DNA of 64,000 nt from Theocolax elegans. Lineage: Eukaryota; Arthropoda; Insecta; Hymenoptera; Cerocephalidae. A program made the position numbers and the translations under genes. The stretch covers positions 47,625,589 through 47,689,588 of the forward strand of contig CM047426.1 of NCBI GenBank assembly GCA_026168455.1, written 5' to 3'. Numbering within the stretch: position 1 is the first letter of the stretch; the number at the start of each line of letters is the position of its first letter. A model generated the notes under the pieces. That model searched no databases. It was given only the letters and a program-made list of their open reading frames with translations, and had not been told where the DNA came from. Positions 9,388 through 20,673 of the stretch are shown here, piece by piece.

Positions 9388-11657
9388 CCCTATTAGGCCA
9401 CTGTGGACGAAGTCGATACATGACCTGTGAACGAAATCCCTGCGTAAAGCAAAGGAGTTGGGCTATATGTGCCCGGTAATTAAAAATTATGTTGTTTATA
9501 TGCGTAAAGAGAAAAAGGGAGCATTGATCCGTGTTAATTCCGAGGCTGAACTCCTCACTCTACCGTCAAAACCGCTATGCTCTCTCGATCACAACTCGCT
9601 GCTTCATAATCATAATTATTTTCATGACGTTTCAGCCTCTCATCCCCTAGCGTCCATATCTCACCTCATGGTTTCTGCTCTCTCCGCTTTCGATTCCCTT
9701 GCGCCGGCTAAACTGGTAATGATTAGCAACAAATCCAAACCATGGGTGACAGCAGAGGTTAGAGGACTTATTAAGTCTAGGAATATTGCCCACAAAACCT
9801 TCAAATCCTCAAACCGCATGCAAGACTACGAGAAATTCAAGCTATTAAGAAACAGAATCTCAAATCTCCTCGATAGCAATAAATACAACTATCTCTCAAA
9901 CAAGCTAAAAAATGCTGCGAACCTGAAAGCTAAATGGAGGGAACTGAAAAACCTGGGATTATGCTTTAAAACTAACTTGTCTCCATTGGATACTTTCACC
10001 ACCCAGCAATTAAATAACTACTATGTATCTATTTCGAATCGAGTTCCTCCACTCTCACCTTTCTTCCTAAACTCAATTTATTCCTCCGTCCCTGACCTAT
10101 CTAGTCCATCCAAATTTGAATTTGATTCAATTTCTTTCCTAGGAGTTTAGCGTGCCCTCTCTAAAGCGAAATCGAGGGCAGTGGAGACGGACGGGCTATC
10201 TGTGGCGATGCTAAGAATGCTTGAACCATAATTGACCCCACGGCTTACAGCTTTGTTCAACGACATGTTGTCGCTTGGCTTTTTTCCCGACTGTTGGAAG
10301 AAATCTATACTTTTTCCATTGACTAAGTCAAATAGAATCGAATCACTCTCGGATACCAGACCCATTGAAAACTCTGCGTGGTCTCAAAATTGCTTGAGCA
10401 GCTGGTACATTCTCAGTTGTCTTATTACTTGGAAACAAATCATAAACTGATTGAGAGACAAGCAGGATTTCGCAGAGGCCATAGTACGCAGACTGCACTC
10501 TTAGGCGTCCTCGATGATATCAGAAGGGCCATTAATTCGCGCATGATCATAATATTAATCCTGTTTGACTTCTCTAAGGCGTTCGATTCGGTACCATACG
10601 GCCCTCTGCTGCTTAAATTGCGCGATATAGGTTGTTCGAATACGGTACTGTGGTGGTTTTCCCACTACTTAGTTGGTCGTTCGCAAGCAGTTGCGGATGA
10701 GTTAGGCGTCTACTCGGACTGGCTTGGGGTAAATTCGGGCGTACTGCAGGGCAGTGTTTTGGGTCCTTTGCTTTTTTCAGTCTTCATTAACGACCTTCCC
10801 GAAGTACTCGAATTTAGTAATTATATGATATATGCCGATGATGCTCAGGTTTATTACTTATTTTCCCCCGGGGAATTCGAACTAGGTGTCCAACTTATCA
10901 CGAGAGATGCCAACGCGGTTGCATCTTGGGCTACCTTAAACGGCTTAAACTTGAATGTAAATAAAACTAAAGTAATGATCCTGGGCAGTAAGGCATACAT
11001 CCCGCGTATAGACCTAACCACTGCCCCGCGAGTTAAGCTGTCGAACAATTCTCTCCACTATGAAAACCAGGTGAAATCATTGGGCGTCTGGCGGCTGCCA
11101 ACTCTGGACTGGTCCAAGCACGTATTATCTATCTCACAGAGGGTGCATGGGATTTTACGTTCGTTACGTTTCCACAGACGGGCATTCTCCAGAAATACCC
11201 GTAAACATCTTGTCGAGGCTTTAGTTTTGCCTCCGCCTGTGCACGCGGATGCCGCTTTGATTTTGACTACGCCTGTGCACTTTACAATGACTTGGACCAG
11301 ACCAGAAATTTAAAGCTCCAGAGACTACTTAATGCTTGCATCAGATTTGTTTGGAAAAATTTACGTAGGTACGACCACGTGACGCCCTATAGATTGAAGC
11401 TGGGCTGGTTATCTGTGGAGTCGAGACGGCTATTTTTCTCTACTGATCAACGCTTTTCATCCCCTCATCCTCCTAAACCGCTGACCTATTTACCACCTCG
11501 TACTAAATCACTTCACAAATCATTTGTCATCACTGCCACTAAACAGTTAAACTCATTCCCCTACATATCATTTGATCCAGCTCATCTTAACACCTTCAAA
11601 TCGTTATCTTCGAACACCTCCTTCGTCTCTACTCCATTGCATGGGAGGAAAGAATAA
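9388..11657 (+). pseudogene. Non-LTR retrotransposon ORF: linker, RT and C-terminal region
   Basis: The best-preserved LINE RT in the window. The linker frame (9458-10150) carries KPWVTAEVRGLIKSRN. An RT start near 10190 (TDGLSVAMLRML) is followed by FFPDCWKKS. The palm (10378-11313) has FRRGHSTQTALLGVLDD, LFDFSKAFDSVPYGPLL (motif A), SGVLQGSVLGPLLFSVFIND (motif B) and YADD at 10831-10842, then the thumb VKSLGVWRLPTLDWSKHV. The C-terminal region continues in another frame (11292-11657). Stops and shifts at about 10150, 10230, 10370 and 11300 inactivate it. The endonuclease is missing. The family is jockey superfamily (L2/CR1/Kiri-like). The 3' end is probably at 13143-13200. Confidence 0.85.
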
Positions 11658-12245
11658 TAACCGAAAATTTAGTCCGTCCCCTTACAAGCGATTTATGTGA
11701 TTTAAGCGATTTAAGCGAAGTTAGCGAGATAGGCTTGCCTTCCAGCACGCAATAAATAAACCGTCGCAGTATTTATCTTTTTCAGCCTACTAATTCGTAC
11801 AACGACTCTTACGTGCAGAGCGCGCTCCGCTTGTAAATACGTTGCGTACATACAAGTGGCTCCTCGCTTGTATGACAGCCCTCTATACATCCTCCTAGGA
11901 CGTATAAGGTGTCTATACATCCTACGAGGCTGTATGCAAAGCGCTCCGTAGGATATATGCGGCGAGCAATATAACCTTTGCCGCGCGAACGGTATAGAGT
12001 CAACGTGTTTGAAACGCGTAGTACATGTATCGGAGATATATCTAAGGCTTTTCAAACGTAAACGCAACTAGTTTAAACGTAACGTTTGCGTTACTTTAAT
12101 CATAGTTATCTTAATATTGCTCAGATACGAAAGTACTATATATTATACATATATATCAGAATATTATATTTTAGAAATAATATAGTGTATATATATATAC
12201 ACGGAGAAAAAAGTTGAAGTAAAAATTACAATGTTGTCTAGTAAT
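11658..12245. other. No gene recognised
   Basis: Short direct repeats of AAGCGATTTA occur near 11690-11720. The remainder (11760-12110) has no recognised protein or RNA. It probably belongs to later insertions in the 3' UTR of the LINE. Confidence 0.35.
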
Positions 12246-12413
12246 GCGGAGACAGACTGACGCAATCCAAAAATTTACTATAGTGTATGTATAATAAAAT
12301 TTACTAGAAAATTATTAATTTTTACTACAATTCTGGTAATTTTTACTATACAACTTTAGTAAAATTTATTATACACTATAGTAAATTTTTGGATTGTGTC
12401 AGTCTGTCTCCGC
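12246..12413. mobile_element. 168-bp MITE with long terminal inverted repeats
   Basis: GCGGAGACAGACTGAC at 12246 pairs with its complement ending at 12413. The pairing extends over about 60 bp with few mismatches, through the CAATCCAAAAATTTACTATA region. AT dinucleotides lie at both flanks, consistent with a 2-bp duplication (AT/TA). It has no coding capacity. Confidence 0.75.
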
Positions 12414-12669
12414 ATATATATATATAGATATATATATATAACGCAAAGTGAGTCCTATATCTTTAATAACTGCAATGTTACGATTAATAATAAGTAATTA
12501 CTAAATATTTAATATTCTCTGATACTAAATGCAAAATTTAAAAAATTAAAATGTTTTATAAGCGTCAGTATACAAATGTTTAAAAATTATTGACATAATA
12601 TATAATTATTTATATTACTTTGTGAGCAACGAAAGAGTCGTATGTATGAATTATAAGGCTGAAAAATTG

Positions 12670-12839
12670 TTTACGTACCATGGGTAAACATCGCGTCATT
12701 ACAGTTCTTGGCTCAAATTTCGTGGATGGTAGTAACATCCTTGGCCGCTCGCTGCGCTCGCGACCGCGGACGTACTAACCATCCACGAAATTTTCCGCAT
12801 CGAACAGTAATGACGCGAGGCTCACCCAAGGTACATAAA
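12670..12839. mobile_element. 170-bp foldback MITE
   Basis: The sequence is a near-complete palindrome. The left arm runs from TTTACGTACCATGGGTAAAC and contains TTTCGTGGATGGT. The right arm carries the complements and ends GGTACATAAA at 12839. The centre (CGCTCGCTGCGCTCGCG) is GC-rich and itself symmetric. RNA or single-stranded DNA would form one long hairpin. Confidence 0.75.
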
Positions 12840-12966
12840 TAACTATTATTCTTTTTCGCCGTATTATATATGCTTATTCTCTATGCGTTACTAATTGTTA
12901 CTCTTAGGTCTTAAGTTACCAATTGTTATCTTTAATTTTTAATCATTTTGTACACTGCGGCTCTTT

Positions 12967-13204
12967 GTGTTTTTGCGAATTTTCCGTTTAAATTTAATTT
13001 ATCACGAATATATCACTGCGTTTTTTCTTTTTTGTTTTTATATACCTTTTATTTTTTATTATTACTTTTATATTGTTAATTTTGTTTGTTATTTTATTTT
13101 ATTATTAATTTTGTTATTCAACGCAATGTATACTTTTGTGTTTACGGGGTCTCTACCCCATAAAAATCCAATAAATTATCTATCTATCTATCTATCTACT
13201 TTGT
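12967..13204 (+). repeat. 3' UTR and tail of the plus-strand LINE with (TATC)n
   Basis: A T-rich 3' UTR ends with TTTACGGGGTCTCTACCCC, then CCAATAAA, then TATC repeats (about 13175-13198). The ACGGGGT/ACCCC stem and CCAATAAA match the terminus at 119-150. It probably belongs to the LINE at 9388-11657, with later insertions between. Confidence 0.6.
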
Positions 13205-14356
13205 GGTATTTTCCCTTTATCTACCTACTCTAAAAGAAAGAGTTCCTAACTAGCGTCCGTTCATTCTCCCTGCCTTTCATATTCTTTCGCCCTACCTTTC
13301 AAACTTTATCATTCATTTTCATTCATTCTTCTTTCGCTCTATTGCAATTTTTCCTCTTTCAGCGTCATTCTCCTTAGTTATATTTTCCCTAAGAAGATGT
13401 GTTCGTTTCTATTCTATTGTCTAGTATGAGAATCTACCTTGATTACCTCTGTATCTTTCTCCTTTCCTATTCATCCACTTGTTAGTTCCGATAAAAGTTT
13501 TTCTATCCTAGCTACTTCCATTTATTCCCTTCTCACTTATGCTTTTCCTTTTTCTTTTATCTATCTACTTTCCGGAATATTGTCTAACCCTACTCTACTC
13601 ACTCATTCTCTAGCCTTATCTCTTCTATTTGAGTTTCTTCCTCAATCTCTACTATGTCAGCAATTAAGTCTCTTTCTAACATTTCCGTAGCATCCTTGGC
13701 GAGCAAAATTTCTTTCGTCATCCATGTTAGCCTCTCAGTCCCTTCCTTTGTCTCCAATAAGGCTTTGATGTTTCTCTTTTCTGCCTCTATCTCCTGCAGG
13801 TGTTTTAGTCTTATGTGTGCGTACTTCACGCATTTCCATATTACATGTTCTGGGGAGTCTACTTCTCCGCAGCTGCATAGGTCCGACTCAACAAAATTAA
13901 ATCGCTTTCTGAAAGTTTTAAAACTTCCATGTCCACTAAGAATTTGCATTAAGAATTTTCTCGGTTTAATCCACGTCTTCTTCCGTCTTTCTTCTATGTT
14001 TGGCATTATCTCATATGTATGTCTACCCTTTATAGAATTATCCCATCTCGACTGCCATTCTTTCCTCATTCCTTGTCCAATTCACACATTGCATTATATT
14101 TCCTCCTCCATTCATTGCCTGGCAGAGGGTTCTGCACCGTCTGGTATGTGTAGTCCATATATTTAAATTCCTTATTCTTCCTTATGTAATACATCCCTAA
14201 TCTTTTCTCACATTCCAGATCTATGTGAGTAGAGTAGAGTAGTGGTAGGTGACCCGTTATCATTGTGATGGACTCAGCCGAAGTGGTTCTGTATGCTCCA
14301 GTTATTTTCATTAGAGCAAATCTTTGAGACATTATGAGCTTTTTCTCTTGGACATT
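13205..14356 (-). pseudogene. C-terminal part of a non-LTR ORF2 (R1/I-like) on the minus strand
   Basis: Read on the minus strand, 14362-14066 and then 14069-13599 form the C-terminal tail of a LINE ORF2. It carries the connection region (SQRFALMKITGAYRTTSAES), then FLMQILSGHGSFKTF, then a CCHC-like finger (CSCGEVDSPEHVIWKC) typical of R1-clade C-termini. A frameshift sits near 14066. Upstream the element ends abruptly at the 20-bp target duplication, so it is 5'-truncated. The 3' UTR (13598-13205) is purine-rich and is interrupted by the plus-strand LINE, resuming at 9387-9020. Family placement is by motif only. Confidence 0.75.
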
Positions 14357-15380
14357 ACTCAACCGCCATCACAAAATGCTTTTGTCCCATAAATTGCACA
14401 AAACTTGGTGAGGTATGTGCAACCACAGTTGACGACAGTAAATCCAACGAACTAAAGCACCAACTTTATTGGCGTGTGTTTCACATGCCAAAAAGTCGGT
14501 CATAGGTTGTCGGATTACCCGAACCAAACCTACTACCAATGCAGAATATTGAGTGTTCCGCTAAGCAGTGCTCTACCGAATTGGTAACAAAAGAATGCCA
14601 GATGTGTGAAGTCAGTGGCGTTATACTTCAAACGTATCCTAACTGCATCAGGTTCCTCCAAAACGTGGGAAACCCGAACGCAGGGCACCGGAACTGTCCT
14701 GGACGCCCTGCACCGCAGTAAGTCAATCGCATGATAAGCAAGGGTTTAAGTTTGGAGAACCCTCTAAACTCTTTAAGAATTCTAGCAAATCATTTGCTGA
14801 CTTCTCTGAAGTCCTTAACCCCCTGGCGCAGTATCCCGAGATATCTCGTCCAAACAAGGTTGTTACCGTAGCCAGTAGGCCGAGATATCTCGTCCAGATG
14901 TTTTTGGCTATAACTTTTAACTGATACGTGGTGGAAACGCACTTGCGCGAATTTCGCCATGCAATAAATACGGCAATGCAGTTAAGCACGAAAGTTTCCC
15001 CCGGTCTTAAACTTCAAGCGTCATCCACAACCTGTGAAGAGTCTCCGCAAGGAAGTGGAAAAACAGGACTTTAAAATCCTGAACAACCCCGAAGTATAGT
15101 TAGATCGATTTAACAGTCTTGATGTTCCGTGCGACTTAGTCAATGAACATACTAACGAGGAGCAAAGATGTCAAGAAGTACTATCTCTGGTAGTTCACAG
15201 GCTAGAGAAGTCTGATCGGAAACGGACCGAGGTACACATATCCGGTATGAAGACATATGAACAACCTCGGATTGTTACGTAGAGCAGGAAAGGATTTGCA
15301 ACTAGAGTGATGTTTCAGTAGATTTGTGTGAGTGAATGGGCAATTCTCCCTTATTCGTAATTTTCATTTAGTAATGCCTA
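14357..15380 (+). pseudogene. gag-like remnant, zinc-knuckle half
   Basis: This begins with the right copy of the 20-bp duplication (14357-14376) and continues the frame that stops at 9019. A CCHC knuckle (CFTCQKVGHRLSDYP, near 14477-14520) is followed by a second cysteine-rich segment (CQMCEVSGVILQTYP, about 14598) and a Gly/Pro/Arg segment (NCPGRPAPQ). Further frames to about 15380 are hydrophilic and broken by stops; LNPLAQYPE near 14820 recalls nothing specific. It is interpreted as Gag nucleocapsid of an old LTR element. No protease, RT or integrase motif was found before 16.9 kb. Confidence 0.5.
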
Positions 15381-16923
15381 ATAAGCTTCTGTTTTATTTA
15401 AGCTTCCAGATGGACCCAAACGGCCAGTTGATCGCTCTGATGGAGCAGATGCCACCACGGTTTCAAAAGGAGGCGGCCAGAAATCGTCGTGCAATATCGC
15501 CAGTCGCCTGAAACCTGGAAGCAGGAGACGGCGTCGCTTCATTCTCGCCTCAGCTCATACTACTCGAGGAGGAAACACCTACTTCAGTGATCGCCGAAGA
15601 AGTAGGTACGGGGTCTCCTGAATGCCTCGAGGTACCTGTAGCTGATCAGCTTGCTGGATTCACCCAGTTAGTGCGGGATATCGACCAGGTACCTGTCGAG
15701 CTGGAAGTAACACCGTGTGCCTCGACGGTAGACCTCTCATCGTCGGCCGAATCAACCTCAATAGAGTAGATGGAAGTAAACGTGTCTGCCCCGCGGAGTA
15801 TGCTGAGGATTGGTCGCGCCGCAAGAAGAAGTCTAGCAGCAACAGGCAATTGACGATTGGCGATTACGAGTCAGAGTCCCCGCCACATCCCGAACAATGG
15901 TTTGGCTGTATTCGAAGGCGGAGACTAGGACCATCGTAGTCGCATCGCAAGCAGGAAACCTCGATGTTGGGGTCGAGTTCCTGACATAGCAGGCGAAGAC
16001 TGGGTCATCCACATCTGGATCATTCATTACTAGAGGAATGGTCCTCCGACGACTGGTACCTATCCCATTCGATCGGTCGACCCCCTTAAAAATGCCTCCT
16101 CGAATTGCTAGACGAATGACCGCCGCAAACGACCATGAACAGACAGCGCAAAACCTACAACCCAGTAACGAGGCGGGCATTCTTGAGGAATATTGCTTGT
16201 TGCTGGAGACCGCCACCAACTTTCCAACTGACGTAGCACGAGATGTAGGACAAGACGTGGTCCGTATTCTCAAGGAGCGCAGCCCTTCCTGCCGGTAAAA
16301 TAAAAGAAGCGGACATCGCACAATCGTTAATAGATTGTGTCTTCTTCCAACTCTGCCAACTCCGAGGGAAGTGGAATCTAAGAGGGGGCTTTGTGACGGA
16401 AATCGTCACAAAATCTATAGAATATTTAAACTCTATACAATTGTAAGCCGTCGGTGCCTCTAATATGTCAAGGCTACTTGTTGGCACTAATTTACTTCGT
16501 TTCGAGTGTTCAATTCTCAAAAAAAATTCAGTGCTCAAAAAAAATTAGGCGATTGCTTAACTAGTATGTCCTGATCCGCCGATCGAGGCCGATAAATTTT
16601 CTCGGATGTGAATCGATTGTCTTGGAATGTCGTCCAGAGCTTGTGTGTGACTTGGGGGTGTGAGCGAGTGAAGGCATGGATCGCGGAACTCACTCGTCGT
16701 GGCATTGGGTCGCCTACTTCACCACCGCAGCCCGTACGGTCTCCGTTACCTATGAGACCACTGGGATCGTGGTCGACTGGACCATTCAGAGGGCGTCTCC
16801 CGGTAAGTGTCTTTAATACCATGCCCCCTCCAGACTGTATGCTTGTGTGAGAAACTTGGAAGTGTGTTCTGGTACACCGGAATATCCGAACAGCGGATCC
16901 TGGGAATTACAGTCTGCCGCTTG
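15381..16923 (+). other. Unrecognised low-quality coding-like stretch within the LTR-type element
   Basis: Starts just after a splice-acceptor-like sequence (TTATTTAAGCTTCCAG ending near 15409) with an ATG reading MDPNGQLIALMEQMPPRF. Other short open stretches are acidic (EEVGTGSPECLEVPVADQ near 15600; 15587-15769). A later one at 16038-16298 contains NEAGILEEYCLLLETATNF. A donor-like CCCG|GTAAGT lies near 16800. I cannot assign a family. It may be the downstream ORF of the LTR element or a separate spliced gene remnant. Confidence 0.25.
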
Positions 16924-17152
16924 CAAGGATGTCGATCCAGCAGACAGCCGTCCGCGCGGCGAGAATACTGTTGGGGCACGAAGCCTTAATGACCATTTTG
17001 TAAATTGATACGTTAATATGTGTTTATATTTATTTTATTTTAGTCAACACTCGTGGTGATTATTGTTCTCCCTTTCCCGCCGACATAAACTATGTAATTT
17101 CATTTAATTTAGAGGCAAGGAGGATTGTATTGGGATTACCCCAATACACGAC
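16924..17152 (+). repeat. Candidate right LTR of the old LTR element
   Basis: Diverged direct repeat of 7388-7612. It ends with GGAGGATTGTATTGG and a short inverted stretch (TGTATTGGGATTACCCCAATACA-like) near 17125-17152. The heavy divergence from the left copy indicates an old insertion. Confidence 0.5.
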
Positions 17153-17230
17153 TAAAACGAAATTCGTCACCGGTCTCACATAACCCATGAAATCATCATT
17201 TATGCTAACATCAAAAGAAAACTATTCTTT

Positions 17231-17428
17231 GAGGCCTACGATGGCTCGGTCGGTAGGGCGTCGGGCTCGTAATCTGGAGGTCCCAGGTTCGATTCCCGGC
17301 CGATTGATACAAGCACCACTGGCGAATGTATTTTCAACAAGTGCTTTCTTCACCAAGACATCGTATGACCTCCGTCGCTGATTAGCACCGGTTTGGGAAC
17401 ATAAAAAGAGCGACGTTAAAATAAAAAA
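17231..17428 (+). mobile_element. tRNA-derived SINE with 13-bp target duplication
   Basis: The head resembles a tRNA: an A-box-like TGGCTCGGTCGG at 17242-17253, an anticodon-arm-like region, and a canonical B box (GGTTCGATTCC) at 17286-17296, about 44 nt apart. The anticodon position would read CGT, but the acceptor stem does not close. A unique body of about 110 bp follows and ends GCGACGTTAAAATAAAAAAAA. AAAACTATTCTTT occurs directly before (17218-17230) and after (17429-17441), a perfect duplication that sets both ends. An RNA polymerase III promoter is expected from the boxes. Confidence 0.88.
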
Positions 17429-17441
17429 AAAACTATTCTTT

Positions 17442-18301
17442 ATTGCAATCATTCAAAAAACCATACTGGGAAATAAATATAACTAATTTATTATAAACAA
17501 CTATACAATCGATCAACAGGAAAAAAATATTATTACCATCCAATACTTACTAATGTTTATCCATCAGTTGTTACTATTGTCTGATCATTGCATTATCGGT
17601 CTATTTCTATCATAGTTACATCAATTACCTGTTTATTACATAAACTATTATCATCATTCATTTGTGCTTCATTCCAAGGTGTGCTTTTATTTTCTATCGA
17701 TGAACTAGAGTCTTTTGTCATTGTCAAGCTTTGAAGTTGATTAACTGCACTTTTTCATAATTTCCGGTATTTATCTATGTTCTTCTCTTTTGATTAATAT
17801 TCTCTTCTATCTGTTAAAAGAAGTTGTCAACTGCTGTGAGTAACAATGACATTTTTATGTAAACCGACGTTATTTCTTCTACAAACGTCTATTTACTATA
17901 TATATACCTATATATACTTTTACAAAAAACATCATCGAACATTTTATTATCTTCAGTATCTAACACCGTACCTTTTCGTACTAATTTATTTTCGGATTTG
18001 TTTCTTTCTTTGTCCTCTTCATTTATGCTTGGTAAGTGTTCGCTTTCTTCACTGATTCTTATAAATATCTGATTCATCTTTATTGTCCAATCAACTTTAT
18101 CTGTCTTGTCGCTTTTATTTATATCTTCATTACTTCCATCTCGTATTTTTAGGTTAGTTTTTTACTATTTCTGATTGTATTCTCGGGATCCCTATTGCCG
18201 TTGCTGAAGGGAGCTTGAAATCCTGTAGTCCCACAACGTTGGCGTTTCCCCAGGTTTATCTTAATAAAGTGCACGTCGAACAATTGTTAAATGTATAGCC
18301 T
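17442..18301 (-). pseudogene. Degenerate hydrophilic coding remnant
   Basis: Minus-strand frames such as 18077-17889 (ISEESEHLPSINEEDKE) are acidic and Lys/Asn-rich, like the linker and tail regions of retrotransposon polyproteins; compare the acidic tail of the protease ORF at 31.5-33 kb. No catalytic motif is present. Assignment to a retroelement is inference. Confidence 0.25.
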
Positions 18302-19368
18302 TTATATTCTTCCACCATCGTCACCATTCATTACACCATCATTCATGCTTTTTGTAGCACCCGCATTTCTGTAATTGGTTGGATCTTGTCTCATTGGACC
18401 GTTATTTTGCCAGCTAGTCAAATTTTGTGTTGTATGTCCGATTGTTTGAGGTTGGTTCAAATTTGTAGCAGAAGTAACATTTACTACAGCAATGGATGAG
18501 AAAGTTGGCGTAGATATTTCTATCATTGCCTGTATTGTTGAGTCTTTTGGCGTTTGACCGACTTCTTTTTCTTCTTGCAGTTTTTGTCTTCTTTCCAACT
18601 TTTTGGGCTTCAGGAGCGACTGCTTCCGGAAAGTTTATATTTTCTAACGGTGGAGGTGGTCTGAATCTTCTAGGTCTACTTTATCTTCATATTTCCTTAC
18701 ATATTTTTCTATTTTCTCGTATTATTTGCATCTCTTCTCTATCATGTGTTCTCTGTACTCCGGTCTTAGGTTTTTCTAAACTTCATTGATCTATCTTTCG
18801 GAGAGCTTTTTTGTAAATTGTGCATGAAATGCTTTGTGGAAATCATTCCAGCCTTTATTCTTTTATTCATCTTGTACATTAACGTACCAGCGTCCTTCTT
18901 TCTTCGTGAGACGAATAGTAAGCTTCTGACGAATTATTTATTCGGCATCGTTACGTTGTTACGGAAATTCGTTAGCTTGGTTAGGAGCTCATTTGGACTG
19001 TCCTTTTCTTCACCTCAGTATGCCAGATTTTAACTTTTAAATATGCGTATAATCTTATTACACTCGTTAAGATTAAAATCCTTTGTTTTTTTCATTTGTA
19101 ACTTTCTTTTCTAGGATATCTTCTTTTTACTTTTCCTTTTATGTCCCTTGCTGTCACTGTCCGAAGAGGACATGTCATCATCACTAATTGTATCCCTGTA
19201 CTCGCTATTCGAGCTATCCTCATTATTATCATCATTGGTATTATGATTGCTATCATCATTACTTTTGTATTTCTTTTTACGCTGAAATGGGCCGTGAATA
19301 AAAGGGGGGAAATTCGTCTAAACTTACCTCGGCCGCTCCTGACACGGAGAGGGCGGTATTCGAGATAA
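18302..19368 (-). pseudogene. gag-like remnant, copy 1
   Basis: On the minus strand, frames shift between an acidic-then-basic stretch (SSDSDSKGHKRKSKKKIS, near 19190-19130), a helical stretch around 19020-18800 (LLTKLTNFRNN, then MNKRIKAGMISTKHF), and a Gln/Asn/Thr-rich tail (98 residues ending at 18302; QTIGHTTQNLTSWQNNG). This order (acidic N-terminus, helical core, polar tail) resembles a Gag, but no zinc knuckle is found. It is repeated 2,315 bp downstream. Low confidence in the family. Confidence 0.3.
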
Positions 19369-20673
19369 CAGGAATAATAAACCCCGGTAAATAATAATTA
19401 ATCGGACTCATACCCTATCGATTAATTAGCTCGAGAACTATTTATTACTTAAAGAAAATAAGAATAACAATTATAACAAATAATAAAAAAAAGAAAAGAC
19501 CGCGTGACGTCTCTCGACGAAGTGTAATAACCACAGGTGGCTCGCGTTTTTTCTTTCGCACGCGTACGCGATTGGGACCTTGCGTCGATCTCTTAGCCGT
19601 TACGCGCGGGCGAGATCCGCCAATATTCAGTTACAGTATAACCGTAAAGAAAATTTCCTTAACCCATTAAGACCCAAGTGAACTGTTTTTTCTGAACACT
19701 TTCAAGTACATAACTGTATTGGTAAAACAAAGTTTTTTGTCCGAAATCCTGTACAAAGGGTTTTTGATGGTGCTCTTTAAGAATCTGTCACTTATTTTGT
19801 AAAAAAAAATTCATCAACTCAACTTTAACATTTTAAAAAAAAGTCGAAGTTTAAAAGATTATATTTTATTAAATCAATTTTTGTTGCTGTTCCTACATTT
19901 AAGTAATCAAAATATCGGTAGAAAAAGTGATCCGTTATCTGACATTTTGTTACGCGCGGGCGAGATCCGCCAATATTCAGTTACAGTATAACCGTAAAGA
20001 AAATTTCCTTAACCCATTAAGACCCAAGTGGACTGTTTTTTCCGAACACTTTCAAGTACATAACTGTATTGGTAAAACAAAGTTTTTTGTCCGAAATCCT
20101 GTACAAAGGATTTTTGATTGTGCTCTTTAAGAATCTGTCACTTATTTTGTAAAAAAAATTCATCAACTCAACTTTAACATTTAAAAAAAAAAGTCGAAAT
20201 TTAAAAGATTATATTTTATTAAATCAATTTTTGTTGCTGTTCCTACATTTAAATAATCAAATTATCGGTAGAAAAAGTGATCCGTTATCTGACATTTTCA
20301 AAAACCTGGTTTTAAACTTTTTTAGCCCTTTCAGTCTTATCAAAATGGCTGCTTTTATGAAAGATCGTTATATTAAACTTCATTATTTTTTTTATCGAAA
20401 AGTATGAAGTTTATGAAAAAAATGTTCAAGAATAAAAAGTGCTTAGAATCATTCAAGAAAATACTGACAATTTTTTAAACAATTCTGATACATTTTTGAT
20501 TTTTCAAAAATGTACATATTCAAAAATTCAAAATTTTGCTCATAATGATCCGAAACAATTCATGCGTATTCCCCGGTATTCTAATATTTTAATTCTTGAA
20601 CATTGTTTGTATACCTTCATACTTTTATAAAAAATCATGAATTGCATATCCCATAATTCTGCATTTTGATAGA
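18359..20673. repeat. Tandem duplication unit 1 (2,315 bp)
   Basis: From ACCCGCATTTCTG at 18359 to 20673 the sequence recurs from 20674. By eye the first ~2.05 kb are identical, including every reading frame. The last ~250 bp (about 20420-20673) differ from the partner by many 1-2 bp indels and homopolymer changes. Unit 1 holds the gag-like remnant, two 350-bp sub-repeats and part of a TTAA-flanked palindrome. Confidence 0.9.
19601..20300. repeat. 350-bp tandem sub-repeat (two copies)
   Basis: The block starting TACGCGCGGGCGAGATCCGC at 19601 starts again at 19951. The copies differ at a handful of bases (for example AACTG/GACTG after CCCAAGTG). Each copy carries the outer piece of the palindromic element arm (TTAACCCATTAAGACCC). 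The pair is copied again in unit 2 at 21916 and 22266. Confidence 0.9.

Noticed and set aside
17231..17310. A functional tRNA-Thr(CGT) gene
   Set aside because: The acceptor stem does not close, the anticodon stem needs several G-T pairs, and the segment is the head of a longer unit bounded by target duplications; a SINE explains all of it.
18526..19368. Plus-strand frames repeated at 20841-21683
   Set aside because: Their identity in both copies comes from the tandem duplication. The minus strand has the Gag-like composition.
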